Positions 31,486 through 39,531 of a stretch of 64,000 nt of DNA are shown here, in pieces (positions within the stretch are counted from its first letter, which is position 1; each line of letters begins with the position of its first letter). A program made the position numbers and the translations under genes. Under the pieces are notes generated by a model. The model was not told where the DNA came from. It ran no database searches and worked only from the letters and a program-made list of their open reading frames with translations. This stretch comes from Variovorax sp. S12S4 (GTDB lineage Bacteria > Pseudomonadota > Gammaproteobacteria > Burkholderiales > Burkholderiaceae_C), in the NCBI RefSeq assembly GCF_023195515.1, contig NZ_JALPKR020000002.1, positions 4,999,001 to 5,063,000 of the forward strand, in the 5' to 3' direction.

Positions 31486-32250
31486 ATGCTGGCCGAGGTC
31501 TATCGCCCCGGCATGTCGCTGGCCGACTATTGGGTCAGCGAAAAGTACGACGGGGTGCGCGGCTACTGGGACGGCAAGCGGCTCTGGACGCGCGGCGGCG
31601 AGCCGGTGGCGGCACCCGCCTGGTTTACCGCGCCGCTGCCCAAGCAGCCGCTCGACGGCGAGTTGTGGGCCGGCCGGGGCCAGTTTGCGCACGCCGTTTC
31701 TACCGCGCGCAGCCAGACGCCCAACGACGGCGCCTGGCACAGCATGCGCTTCATGGTGTTCGACCTGCCGAGCCAGGGCGGTGATTTCACCGCGCGGCTG
31801 GCGGCGCTGCGCAAGCTGCTGCCGATCACCGATGCCCCTTGGATCGTGGCCGTGCCGCAAGAGCGGGCCACCACGCATGCGGACCTGCAGGCACTGCTCG
31901 ACAAGACGGTGAAGATGGGCGGCGAAGGCCTCATGCTGCATCGGGGCGGATCGCTCTATCGCGCGGAACGCAACAACGACCTGCTCAAGGTAAAACCCCA
32001 TGAAGACGCGGATGCCCGCGTGGTGGGTCATGTGCCGGGCAAAGGCAGGCACGGCGGGCGGCTGGGTGCGCTGCTGGTCGAAACGCCCGAAGGCAAGCGC
32101 TTCAAGCTCGGCACCGGCCTGACCGATGCCGAGCGCGACAATCCGCCCGCGGTCGGCAGCTGGGTGACCTACCGCTTCAATGGCATGAACGCCAGCGGCC
32201 TGCCGAGGTTCGCCCGTTTCATGCGGGTGCGGATCGACCTGCCCTCTTGA
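31486..32250 (+). CDS. ATP-dependent DNA ligase, Lig E-like; leader in another frame
   Basis: 254 aa from the ATG at 31486. Minimal nucleotidyltransferase plus OB fold: motif I K20-YDGVRG (the adenylated lysine), LDGELWAGRG, GGEGLMLHRG and LLKVKPHED. Size and content match the small Lig E ligases of Gram-negatives, most of which carry an export signal. Just upstream, 31400-31483 encodes LLTRRSLLLAGIGALAAN, a Tat-like leader, in a different frame that ends in a stop overlapping this ATG (TGATG). The coding frame also stays open upstream (GAPAAPALMLAEV). One lost base around 31452-31475 would account for this; repaired, the protein would be exported. Confidence 0.82.
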   Translation: MLAEVYRPGMSLADYWVSEKYDGVRGYWDGKRLWTRGGEPVAAPAWFTAPLPKQPLDGELWAGRGQFAHAVSTARSQTPNDGAWHSMRFMVFDLPSQGGDFTARLAALRKLLPITDAPWIVAVPQERATTHADLQALLDKTVKMGGEGLMLHRGGSLYRAERNNDLLKVKPHEDADARVVGHVPGKGRHGGRLGALLVETPEGKRFKLGTGLTDAERDNPPAVGSWVTYRFNGMNASGLPRFARFMRVRIDLPS

Positions 32251-32292
32251 ACGCGGCAGGCCGAGCGTGCCGCGCGCTTCCTCGGCTCTTTG

Positions 32293-34596
32293 TTATTTCT
32301 TCGGCGCGGCCACGCAGTCCGCGTAATAGCGCTTCTTGCCGGTTTCGTCGATGCGCGCCACCAAGCCGTGGATGTCGGTTTCGAAGCCCGGGCACTGCAG
32401 GTTGAACTCGCGCGAAAACTTGAGGTAGTCGACGATCTTCTTGTTGAACACTTCGCCCGGAATGAGCAGCGGAATGCCCGGCGGGTACGGCGTGATCAGG
32501 CTGGTGGTGATACGGCCTTCGAGTTCGTCGATTTCCACGCGCTCGGTCTTGCGGTGCGCAATGTGGGCAAAGGCGTCGCTGGGCTTCATGGCCGGCGTCA
32601 GGTCGCTCAGGTACATCTCGGTCGTGAGGCGCGCCACGTCGTAGCGCGCGTACAGCTGATGGATGTGCTGGCACAGGTCGCGCAGGCCCAGGCGCTCGTA
32701 GCCGGGGTGCTGCTGGCAGAACTCGGGCAGGATGCGCCACATCGGCTGGTTGCGCGCGTAATCGTCCTTGAACTGCTGCAGGGCAGTGAGCAACGTGTTC
32801 CAGCGGCCCTTGGTGATGCCGATGGTGAACATGATGAAGAAGCTGTAGAGCCCGGTCTTCTCCACGATCACGCCGTGCTCGGCAAGGAACTTGGTCACCA
32901 CGCTCGCGGGAATGCCCGTTTCGGCAAAGTTGCCCTCGAGGTCCAGCCCGGGCGTCACGATGGTCGACTTGATCGGGTCGAGCATGTTGAAGCCATCGGC
33001 CAGCTCGCCAAAGCCGTGCCAGTTGCGCGGCGACTTCTTGCTCTTGCTCGGCTTGCCGTTCTTCTCGCCCGTCATGATCCAGTCTTCGGCGCGGCCGATG
33101 CCTTCGTCGACGAGCTTTTCGGGGCCCCAGACCTTGAACCACCATTCGTCCTTGCCGAACTCTTCTTCCACCTTGCGCATGGCGCGGCGGAAATCGAGCG
33201 CCTCGAGAATGCTCTCTTCCACCAGCGCGGTGCCGCCGGGCGGCTCCATCATGGCGGCGGCCACGTCGCAGCTTGCGATGATCGCGTACTGCGGGCTGGT
33301 CGACGAGTGCATGAGATAGGCCTCGTTGAACAGGTCGCGGTCGAGCGCACGGTTCTGCGAGTCTTGCACCAGCACGTGGCTGGCCTGGCTGATGCCGGCC
33401 AAGAGCTTGTGGGTCGACTGGGTGGCAAACACCAGCGATTCCTTCGGGCGCACGCGGCGCTTGCCCATGGCGTGGTAGGCGCCATAGAACGGGTGGAAAG
33501 CCGCATGCGGCAGCCACGCCTCGTCGAAGTGCAGCGTGTCGACGTAGCCGTCGAGCATGTTCTTGATGGTCTCGGTGTTGTAGATCACGCCGTCGTAGGT
33601 CGACTGGGTGAGCGTCATCACGCGCGGCTTGACCTTGTTCGGGTCCACGTCGGCGAGCAGCGGGTTGGCCTTGATCTTGGCCTTGATGGCGCTCTGCTCG
33701 AACTCGCTCTTCGGAATGGGGCCGATGATGCCGAAGTGGTTGCGCGTGGGCTTCATGAACACCGGAATCGCGCCGGTCATGATGATCGCGTGCAGGATCG
33801 ATTTGTGGCAGTTGCGGTCGACCACCACCACGTCGTCCGGCGCCACCGTGTGGTGCCACACCATCTTGTTGCTGGTGCTGGTGCCATTGGTCACGAAGAA
33901 GCAATGGTCGGCGTTGAAGATGCGCGCCGCATTGCGCTCGCTGGCCGCCACCGGGCCGGTGTGGTCTAGCAGCTGGCCGAGTTCTTCCACCGCGTTGCAG
34001 ACGTCGGCGCGCAGCATGTTCTCGCCGAAGAACTGGTGGAACATCTGCCCCACCGGGCTCTTCAGGAACGCCACGCCGCCCGAGTGGCCCGGGCAGTGCC
34101 ACGAGTACGAACCGTCTTCGGCGTAGTCGATCAGCGCCTTGAAGAACGGCGGCTGCACGCCTTCGAGGTAGCTCTTGGCCTCGCGGATGATGTGGCGCGC
34201 CACGAACTCCGGCGTGTCCTCGAACATGTGGATGAAGCCGTGCAGCTCGCGCAAGATGTCATTCGGAATATGGCGCGAAGTCTTGGTTTCGCCGTAAATA
34301 TAGATCGGCACATCGGCGTTCTTGCGCCGCACCTCGCCAATGAAGTTCCGCAGGCTGAGCACGGCCGGGTCCAGGTCGGGACCCACGGTGAATTCCTCGT
34401 CGTCGATCGACAGGATGAACGCGCTGGCACGGCTTTGCTGCTGGGCAAACTGGCTCAGGTCACCATAGCTCGTGACGCCCAGCACCTCGAAGCCCTCGCT
34501 TTCGAAGGCCTGCGCAAGCGCGCGAATACCGAGGCCCGAGGTGTTTTCGGAGCGGAAGTCCTCGTCGATGATGACGATGGGGAAGCGAAATTTCAT
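32293..34596 (-). CDS. Orn/Lys/Arg decarboxylase family, PLP-dependent
   Basis: 767 aa from the ATG at 34596 (MKFRFPIVIIDEDFRSENTS). N-terminal receiver-like wing domain (1-130), aspartate-aminotransferase-fold PLP domain with the Schiff-base lysine K397 in ATQSTHKLLAG and D358 in HFDEAW, then the C-terminal domain. Family members make cadaverine, putrescine or agmatine and raise pH in acid stress. Length and wing domain fit the large inducible-type enzymes (AdiA, CadA, SpeF), but I cannot decide the substrate from sequence. No amino-acid antiporter gene is next to it. Confidence 0.88.
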   Translation of the reverse strand: MKFRFPIVIIDEDFRSENTSGLGIRALAQAFESEGFEVLGVTSYGDLSQFAQQQSRASAFILSIDDEEFTVGPDLDPAVLSLRNFIGEVRRKNADVPIYIYGETKTSRHIPNDILRELHGFIHMFEDTPEFVARHIIREAKSYLEGVQPPFFKALIDYAEDGSYSWHCPGHSGGVAFLKSPVGQMFHQFFGENMLRADVCNAVEELGQLLDHTGPVAASERNAARIFNADHCFFVTNGTSTSNKMVWHHTVAPDDVVVVDRNCHKSILHAIIMTGAIPVFMKPTRNHFGIIGPIPKSEFEQSAIKAKIKANPLLADVDPNKVKPRVMTLTQSTYDGVIYNTETIKNMLDGYVDTLHFDEAWLPHAAFHPFYGAYHAMGKRRVRPKESLVFATQSTHKLLAGISQASHVLVQDSQNRALDRDLFNEAYLMHSSTSPQYAIIASCDVAAAMMEPPGGTALVEESILEALDFRRAMRKVEEEFGKDEWWFKVWGPEKLVDEGIGRAEDWIMTGEKNGKPSKSKKSPRNWHGFGELADGFNMLDPIKSTIVTPGLDLEGNFAETGIPASVVTKFLAEHGVIVEKTGLYSFFIMFTIGITKGRWNTLLTALQQFKDDYARNQPMWRILPEFCQQHPGYERLGLRDLCQHIHQLYARYDVARLTTEMYLSDLTPAMKPSDAFAHIAHRKTERVEIDELEGRITTSLITPYPPGIPLLIPGEVFNKKIVDYLKFSREFNLQCPGFETDIHGLVARIDETGKKRYYADCVAAPKK

Positions 34597-34704
34597 GAGC
34601 AGGGCTCCGGACAGGCAATGAGGCGCGAAGTGTACGGAATTCGGATGAAGGATTGCGTGAGCTTTTGACTCAGAATGTCGAGCGTCCATCAAAGAGGAGA
34701 AGAC

Positions 34705-35130
34705 ATGGCGAATTCCACCATCTGGTGGCTGATAGCGGGAGCCGCGATCGTGCTCGAATTGCTCTCGGGTACGGTCTACCTGTTGCTGCTGGCCACCGGC
34801 TTTGCAGCCGCAGCCATTGCCGCGCACCTGGGCATGGGCACCGTCACGCAGTTGGTCGTGGCGGCCGTGGTCGGCGTGGGCGCGGTGCTGGTCTGGTACG
34901 CCGTGCAGCGCAGGCGGCCGGCCGCCCCGCCCACCGAGGCAAATCGCGACGTCAACATGGACATCGGCGAAATCATCCACGTGGAGGCATGGAGCCCCGA
35001 GGGCACCGCCACCGTGCGCTATCGTGGCGCCCAGTGGACGGTGGTGCAGCGCGCGGGCCGCGTCCCGTCGGCCGGAGAGCACCGCGTGGTCGAAGTCATC
35101 GGCAGCCGCCTCGTGGTCGAAAAGACCTAA
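34705..35130 (+). CDS. NfeD-like membrane protein
   Basis: 141 aa from the ATG at 34705 with an AAAGAGGAGAAG ribosome site. Two or three membrane helices in residues 5-68, then a C-terminal OB-fold (MDIGEIIHVEAWSPEGTATV, RYRGAQWTV) typical of short NfeD proteins. NfeD partners of SPFH proteins act in membrane microdomain organisation and quality control. A gene for an SPFH protein follows after 26 bases, so they form the usual pair. Confidence 0.87.
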   Translation: MANSTIWWLIAGAAIVLELLSGTVYLLLLATGFAAAAIAAHLGMGTVTQLVVAAVVGVGAVLVWYAVQRRRPAAPPTEANRDVNMDIGEIIHVEAWSPEGTATVRYRGAQWTVVQRAGRVPSAGEHRVVEVIGSRLVVEKT

Positions 35131-35156
35131 ACACAGAATTCAAGAGGAGAAACATC

Positions 35157-36086
35157 ATGGAATTTTCGGTTCCCATCATCATCCTGGTCATTGCGATCAT
35201 CTTCATCAGCCAGTCGGTCAAGTTCGTGCCGCAGCAGAACGCATGGGTGCGCGAGCGCCTGGGCAAGTACCATGGCACCATGACGCCCGGCCCCAACTTC
35301 CTGATCCCTTTCATCGACCGGGTCGCCTACAAGCACAGCCTGAAGGAAATTCCGCTCGACGTGCCCAGCCAGATCTGCATCACGCGGGACAACACCCAGC
35401 TGCAGGTCGACGGCATCCTGTACTTCCAGGTGACCGACCCGATGCGCGCGAGCTATGGCTCGTCGAACTACATCGTGGCCGTGACGCAGCTGGCCCAAAC
35501 GTCTCTGCGCAGCGTGATCGGCAAGCTCGAGCTCGACAAGACCTTCGAGGAACGCGACGTCATCAATGCGCAAGTGGTTGCGGCGATCGACGAGGCGGCG
35601 CTCAACTGGGGCGTGAAGGTGCTGCGCTACGAAATCAAGGACCTGACGCCGCCCAAGGAAATTCTGCTGGCCATGCAGGCGCAGATCACCGCCGAACGCG
35701 GCAAGCGCGCCCTCATCGCCGCCTCCGAGGGCCGCCGGCAGGAGCAGATCAACATCGCCACCGGCGAACGCGAGGCTTTCATTGCCCGCTCCGAGGGCGA
35801 AAAGCAGGCCCAGATCAACAACGCCCAGGGCGAGGCGGCCGCGATCACGGCGGTGGCCACCGCCACGGCTGACGCCATCGAGCGCGTGGCTGCGGCCATT
35901 CGCCAGCCGGGCGGTGAACAGGCCGTGCAGCTCAAGGTGGCCGAGCGCGCCGTCGATGCCTACGGCAAGGTGGCGGCCGATTCCAAGACCACGCTGATCG
36001 TGCCGAGCAACATGAGCGAAACGGCGGCGCTCATCGCCTCGGCCATGCGCATGGTCCAGGCCGGCAAACCGCAAAATCCGGCCTGA
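35157..36086 (+). CDS. SPFH/band 7 (paraslipin, QmcA-like) protein
   Basis: 309 aa from the ATG at 35157 with AAGAGGAG upstream. N-terminal membrane anchor (residues 4-20), SPFH domain (about 22-180) with NAWVRERLGKYHGTMTPGPN, then a long Glu/Ala/Gln-rich helix (about 180-260) for oligomerisation. Resembles E. coli QmcA and stomatin-like proteins that form large ring assemblies and associate with FtsH. Encoded with the NfeD partner upstream; a tRNA gene follows 24 bases after its stop. Confidence 0.9.
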   Translation: MEFSVPIIILVIAIIFISQSVKFVPQQNAWVRERLGKYHGTMTPGPNFLIPFIDRVAYKHSLKEIPLDVPSQICITRDNTQLQVDGILYFQVTDPMRASYGSSNYIVAVTQLAQTSLRSVIGKLELDKTFEERDVINAQVVAAIDEAALNWGVKVLRYEIKDLTPPKEILLAMQAQITAERGKRALIAASEGRRQEQINIATGEREAFIARSEGEKQAQINNAQGEAAAITAVATATADAIERVAAAIRQPGGEQAVQLKVAERAVDAYGKVAADSKTTLIVPSNMSETAALIASAMRMVQAGKPQNPA

Positions 36087-36094
36087 GCGACTGC

Positions 36095-36100
36095 TACAAT
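36095..36100 (+). promoter_or_regulatory. Probable -10 box of the tRNA-Ser gene
   Basis: TACAAT stands 10 bases before the tRNA 5' end. No good -35 is visible in the end of the SPFH gene, so this is a weak call. Confidence 0.4.
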
Positions 36101-36110
36101 CGAGGGCTCA

Positions 36111-36201
36111 GGAGCGGTGGATGAGCGGTTTAAGTCGCACGCCTGGAAAGCGTGTGAGGGTTAATAGCCCTCCGCGGGTTCGAATCCCGCCTGCTCCGCC
36201 A
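36111..36201 (+). tRNA. tRNA-Ser (anticodon GGA)
   Basis: 91 bases including an encoded CCA (36199-36201). Acceptor stem GGAGCGG pairs with CTGCTCC (36191-36197) with one G-U. The anticodon arm reads GCACG-CCTGGAAA-GCGTG; the anticodon GGA is at 36145-36147. A long variable arm (GAGGGTTAATAGCCCTC) is diagnostic for serine. The T-arm is CGGGTTCGAATCCCG. It decodes UCC and UCU. Confidence 0.97.
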
Positions 36202-36260
36202 GAGATTGATTGTTCGTAACCGTTCGCGAACATGCAGCAAAAGAAGAAAGCCCGAGTTGC

Positions 36261-36283
36261 CCCAAGGCACCTTGGGCTTTTTT
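36261..36283 (+). terminator. Terminator after tRNA-Ser
   Basis: Stem CCCAAG / CTTGGG with a GCAC loop (36261-36276) followed by C and T6. The outer GCCC (36251-36254) could also pair with the GGGC at 36274-36277. Confidence 0.7.
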
Positions 36284-36386
36284 GTGGGCGCCGTTGTACT
36301 CCAGCAACGCGCCCGGCACCGCCAACCGAGGTCGTCTGGCGGTACCATCCAAAGGTCTTACTTTTCACGCCTGCAAAGGAGCCCGG

Positions 36387-36743
36387 ATGGCCGGACAGCA
36401 ACAAACTTCATCGCGTGGCGACACGTCACTCGAACAGACATTGGAGAAGACCGAAGCGGTTGCCGCGGACGTGCAGCGGGCATCGGACAACCTTGCGGTC
36501 GTGAACACGGTTCTCGAACAGGGGCTGCCTGAAGAAGTACAGGTGGGCGACGTGGCCCAGGCCATCGAGCACACCAGCCAGCTCGAGGAAAAGCTGGCCA
36601 AGTCGGCGGAAACACTGGCCGAGGTCAACGCGGCCTTGAGCGAAGAAATCGAAAAGCGGCTCGAAGCCACTGCCGAGCGGGACGAAAGCCAGGCCGAGGC
36701 GGAAGAACTCAAGGCAAGGATTCGAGCTGGCGCGTCGGACTGA
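36387..36743 (+). CDS. Predicted coiled-coil protein of unknown function
   Basis: 118 aa from the ATG at 36387, with AAAGGAG at 36375-36381. No signal or membrane segment. Almost entirely helical and acidic with heptad-like spacing of Leu/Val/Ala from about residue 15 to 112 (LEEKLAKSAETLAEVNAALS, EKRLEATAERDESQAEAEEL). A single-domain response regulator gene follows 108 bases downstream. I do not recognise a family; it could be an adaptor or a structural protein. Confidence 0.65.
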   Translation: MAGQQQTSSRGDTSLEQTLEKTEAVAADVQRASDNLAVVNTVLEQGLPEEVQVGDVAQAIEHTSQLEEKLAKSAETLAEVNAALSEEIEKRLEATAERDESQAEAEELKARIRAGASD

Positions 36744-36851
36744 CCGTCTTTTCGGTCCGTCCCGGCCGAATGGATTGCGCCTTATCCCTTCTCCTACGCT
36801 GCGGACTCATCCGGCACGCTACGCTATTGGTTCTCAAAGCGAAACCACGGC

Positions 36852-37244
36852 ATGGCCCTCATCACGTTCCTCGTAGAGGACAACAAGACCATCAGAGACA
36901 ACCTGGTTCCGGCCCTCGAGGACCTTGTCAACGGACAGGTCGTCGGGTTTGCTGAAACCGAGTCGGCCGCGCTCGCCTGGCTTGCCGCCCATCCCCATGA
37001 CTGGCAGCTTCTCATCATCGACCTGTTCCTGAAGGAAGGCTCCGGCCTTGGCGTGCTCTCGGGCTGCAAGACCCGCGGACCCGGCCAGCGCGTGGTGGTG
37101 CTGAGCAACTACGTCACGGCCGACATCCGCGCCCGCTGCGAGGCACTGGGCGCAGACGCGGTCTTCGACAAATCGCGCGATCTCGACGCCTTCATCGAAT
37201 ACTGCAACACCGACCGGCCCTCGGGCCACGCTGCCCTCACCTGA
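36852..37244 (+). CDS. Stand-alone response-regulator receiver domain
   Basis: 130 aa: one CheY-like receiver domain and no output domain. Phospho-acceptor D57 (LLIIDLFL), acidic pocket E9-D10, and conserved K107 (FDKS), with S/T switch residue in VVVLSNY. A short tail follows. No histidine kinase is nearby, so it probably serves as a phosphorelay intermediate or a protein-protein regulator of an unlinked system. Preceded by a coiled-coil gene and followed by a terminator. Confidence 0.82.
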   Translation: MALITFLVEDNKTIRDNLVPALEDLVNGQVVGFAETESAALAWLAAHPHDWQLLIIDLFLKEGSGLGVLSGCKTRGPGQRVVVLSNYVTADIRARCEALGADAVFDKSRDLDAFIEYCNTDRPSGHAALT

Positions 37245-37270
37245 TTGCCGGCGTAAGGCGGCAGGCAACA

Positions 37271-37299
37271 AAAAGGGCCCGAAGGCCCTTTTCTTTTTT
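37271..37299. terminator. Bidirectional terminator
   Basis: Nine-bp perfect stem AAAAGGGCC (37271-37279) / GGCCCTTTT (37284-37292) with a CGAA tetraloop and T-run to 37299. It separates the receiver-domain gene from the convergent amino-acid binding protein gene. Confidence 0.88.
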
Positions 37300-37328
37300 G
37301 CGCATTGCTGCGCCATGCGGTGAGCCGA

Positions 37329-38534
37329 TCAGCGCACCACGGCGATTTGCGTACGCACGCCACCCTTGTAGGTGAAGAGCGTCAGCGCGCCGTTCTTGAT
37401 GTCGCCCTTTTCGTCGAAGGCGATCGGGCCGGTCACGCCCTTGTATTGCACCTTGCCGACTTCCGGCAGGTACTTTTCAGGGTCGGCGGAACCGGCCTTG
37501 ACCATGGCTTCAGCCAGCACGTTGACCGCGTCGTACACGTACGGTGCATAGATCTGCACGTCCACGCCGTTCTTGGTCTTGAACTTGGCCTTGAAGTCTT
37601 CCAGCGGCTGCTTGAAGTCGCCATCGACACCGCCGGCTTCGGCGCAAACCACCATCTCTTCGCCGATGGCATCGCCAGCCAGCTTCGGCAGTTCGCCGGT
37701 GCACAGGCCGTCGCCGCCCATGAACTTGACGTTCAGGCCGAGCTGCTTGACCTGCTTGAGCATCGGGCCGCCAACGGCGTCCATACCGCCGAAGAACAGC
37801 ACGTCGGGCTTGGCAGCCTTGAGCTTGGTCAGGATGGCGTTGAAGTCGGTCGACTTGTCGGTGGTGAACTCGTGGCCGACGATGGTCGCGCCGGCAGCCT
37901 TGGCTGCCTTTTCGAATTCTTCGGCAACGCCCTGGCCGTAGGCCGTGCGGTCGTCGATCACGGCAATGTTCTTGCCCTTGAGCGTTTCGACAGCGTACTT
38001 GCCCAGCGTGCCGCCGAGTTGCGTGTCGTCGGCCACCACGCGGAACGTGGTCTTGAAGCCTTGGCGCGTGTACTTGGGGTTGGTTGCCGAAGGCGAAATC
38101 TGCGGAATGCCGGCGTCGCTGTAGAGCTTGGAAGCGGGGATGGTGGTGCCCGAATTCAGGTGACCCACGATACCGTTGACCTTGCTGTCGACCAGCTTCT
38201 GGGCCACGGCCGTGCCTTGCTTCGGATCGCCTGCGTCGTCTTCGGGCAGCAGCTCGAACTTGGCGACCTTGTCGCCGATCTTGAGGCCCTTGGCATTGAG
38301 GTCTTCGATGGCCATCCGGGCGCCGAACTCATTGTCCTTGCCAAGGTGGGCAATCGGACCGCTGGTGGGTGCCACGTGGCCGATCTTGACGACCAGTGCG
38401 TCTGCCGGAGGCGCTGCAGGTGCCGGGGCCGCTGCCGTGGGCGCCGGTGCGGCGGGTGCAGCTGCTTCTTCTTTTTTGCCGCAAGCCACAAGCGTGAGTG
38501 CAGCCAGTGCGACCGCAGTCCATTTCAATTGCAT
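37329..38534 (-). CDS. Branched-chain amino-acid-type ABC transporter binding lipoprotein
   Basis: 401 aa from the ATG at 38534. Lipobox LVAC with Cys at about 18, then an Ala/Pro-rich linker (EEAAAPAAPAPTAAAPAPAA). The mature protein is a LivJ/LivK type I periplasmic-binding fold (VVKIGHVAPTSGPIAHLGKD, GARMAIEDLNAKG, AVIDDRTAYGQG). Binds branched-chain amino acids or related ligands. The permease and ATPase genes are not adjacent, so it works with components encoded elsewhere. A lipid-anchored LivK-like protein is unusual for E. coli but common in this group. Confidence 0.87.
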   Translation of the reverse strand: MQLKWTAVALAALTLVACGKKEEAAAPAAPAPTAAAPAPAAPPADALVVKIGHVAPTSGPIAHLGKDNEFGARMAIEDLNAKGLKIGDKVAKFELLPEDDAGDPKQGTAVAQKLVDSKVNGIVGHLNSGTTIPASKLYSDAGIPQISPSATNPKYTRQGFKTTFRVVADDTQLGGTLGKYAVETLKGKNIAVIDDRTAYGQGVAEEFEKAAKAAGATIVGHEFTTDKSTDFNAILTKLKAAKPDVLFFGGMDAVGGPMLKQVKQLGLNVKFMGGDGLCTGELPKLAGDAIGEEMVVCAEAGGVDGDFKQPLEDFKAKFKTKNGVDVQIYAPYVYDAVNVLAEAMVKAGSADPEKYLPEVGKVQYKGVTGPIAFDEKGDIKNGALTLFTYKGGVRTQIAVVR

Positions 38535-38674
38535 GAGAACCTCCAGAACATGGATAAATAAAACTAAACAAGAAACCGGTCGTGTGATCCGGGCGCGCAG
38601 ACCTCGCAAGTTTCGCGCCGCGGACCAGCGGCACCCTCACGCCTACCGACCTGCGGCGCAGTTTAGCTGAAGCT

Positions 38675-39088
38675 TTATGCTCCGGAAGCTGGCGTAGACC
38701 CTGTGTTTTCCGAGAGTTCGGCGGCCATTGCTTCAATGACCAAAGCACGCAAAACGGCCTCGATTTCTTCACGCAGCCGAGGCAGCATCGAGTCGAGTTG
38801 CTGTTGAACGGCGGCCGACACCGTGTCGCTCAAACGCTCTTCCAAAGACAGGTCCACGCGCTGCAGCACCCGATGCAAGAGCTGCTCTTCCAGGCGCACG
38901 ATTTCGGCGTCGGACCGCTGCTCGGCCGGGGGCAACGCCACCGCTTCGGCGGGGTCGACCGGCGGTGCCGGCGTGCTGGCGGGAACAGGCGGCTTGCCGG
39001 CCTCGGCGGCCACGGGCTCGGCCGGGAGATCGAGCACGGTGGTCAGGGTAGGAACGAACCGGGGCGGTGTACGCAGCGTGCTGGCCAT
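38675..39088 (-). CDS. Hypothetical protein in the pepA-holC operon
   Basis: 137 aa; its ATG overlaps the holC stop (ATGA, 39088). First 70 residues are Pro/Ala-rich and probably disordered (PVPASTPAPPVDPAEA). The second half is a predicted amphipathic helix bundle (IVRLEEQLLHRVLQRVDLSLEERLSDTVSAAV..., LREEIEAVLRALVIEAMAAEL). No domain recognised. Tight coupling to holC suggests a conserved place in this operon, but a role in replication is only a guess. Confidence 0.65.
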   Translation of the reverse strand: MASTLRTPPRFVPTLTTVLDLPAEPVAAEAGKPPVPASTPAPPVDPAEAVALPPAEQRSDAEIVRLEEQLLHRVLQRVDLSLEERLSDTVSAAVQQQLDSMLPRLREEIEAVLRALVIEAMAAELSENTGSTPASGA

Positions 39089-39531
39089 CAGGAAGCGCTC
39101 CTCGCAAAATCGTGCGGCTGGATGGTGTAGCCCCGGTCGGCATAGTGGCGCCACCGCGAGCGGCCGATCTGCCGGTCCGTGGCCTCGTCGCTCACGATGT
39201 CGATCAGGCGCTCGAACCGCTCGAAGCCCGCCGGAACCTCGGGCCCCAGGTTCACGAGCATCTCGCGGTGCGGAAGCGAAGCAACATCCGCACCCTCGGC
39301 CGAAAGAATGACCGGCGAACGGGCCACCATATGCGCCTGCGCGTCGCCGCGGCAATGCGCGATGAAGTCGGACGGCGAGAGTTGCCAGAGCGCGGCATCC
39401 ACGGCCTCCAGCACCTGCGCCTCGCCCACCACCACCACGCGCAGCCCGCGCGCGCTCACGGCCTTTCGAACCAGCCGGCAGGCGTAGTTGACCTTGTCCG
39501 GCGTATTGAAGTGAAAGCCGATTTCCGTCAC
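39088..39531 (-). CDS. holC: DNA polymerase III chi subunit
   Basis: 147 aa from a GTG at 39531 that overlaps the pepA stop (GTGA). Fold and motifs match HolC: TEIGFHFNTPDKVNYACRLVRKA at the start and LWQLSPSDFIAHC in the middle, then the conserved HREMLVNLGPEVP loop and FERLIDIVSDE. The chi subunit links the clamp loader to SSB during lagging-strand synthesis. The pepA-holC order is widely conserved. Confidence 0.92.
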   Translation of the reverse strand: MTEIGFHFNTPDKVNYACRLVRKAVSARGLRVVVVGEAQVLEAVDAALWQLSPSDFIAHCRGDAQAHMVARSPVILSAEGADVASLPHREMLVNLGPEVPAGFERFERLIDIVSDEATDRQIGRSRWRHYADRGYTIQPHDFARSAS

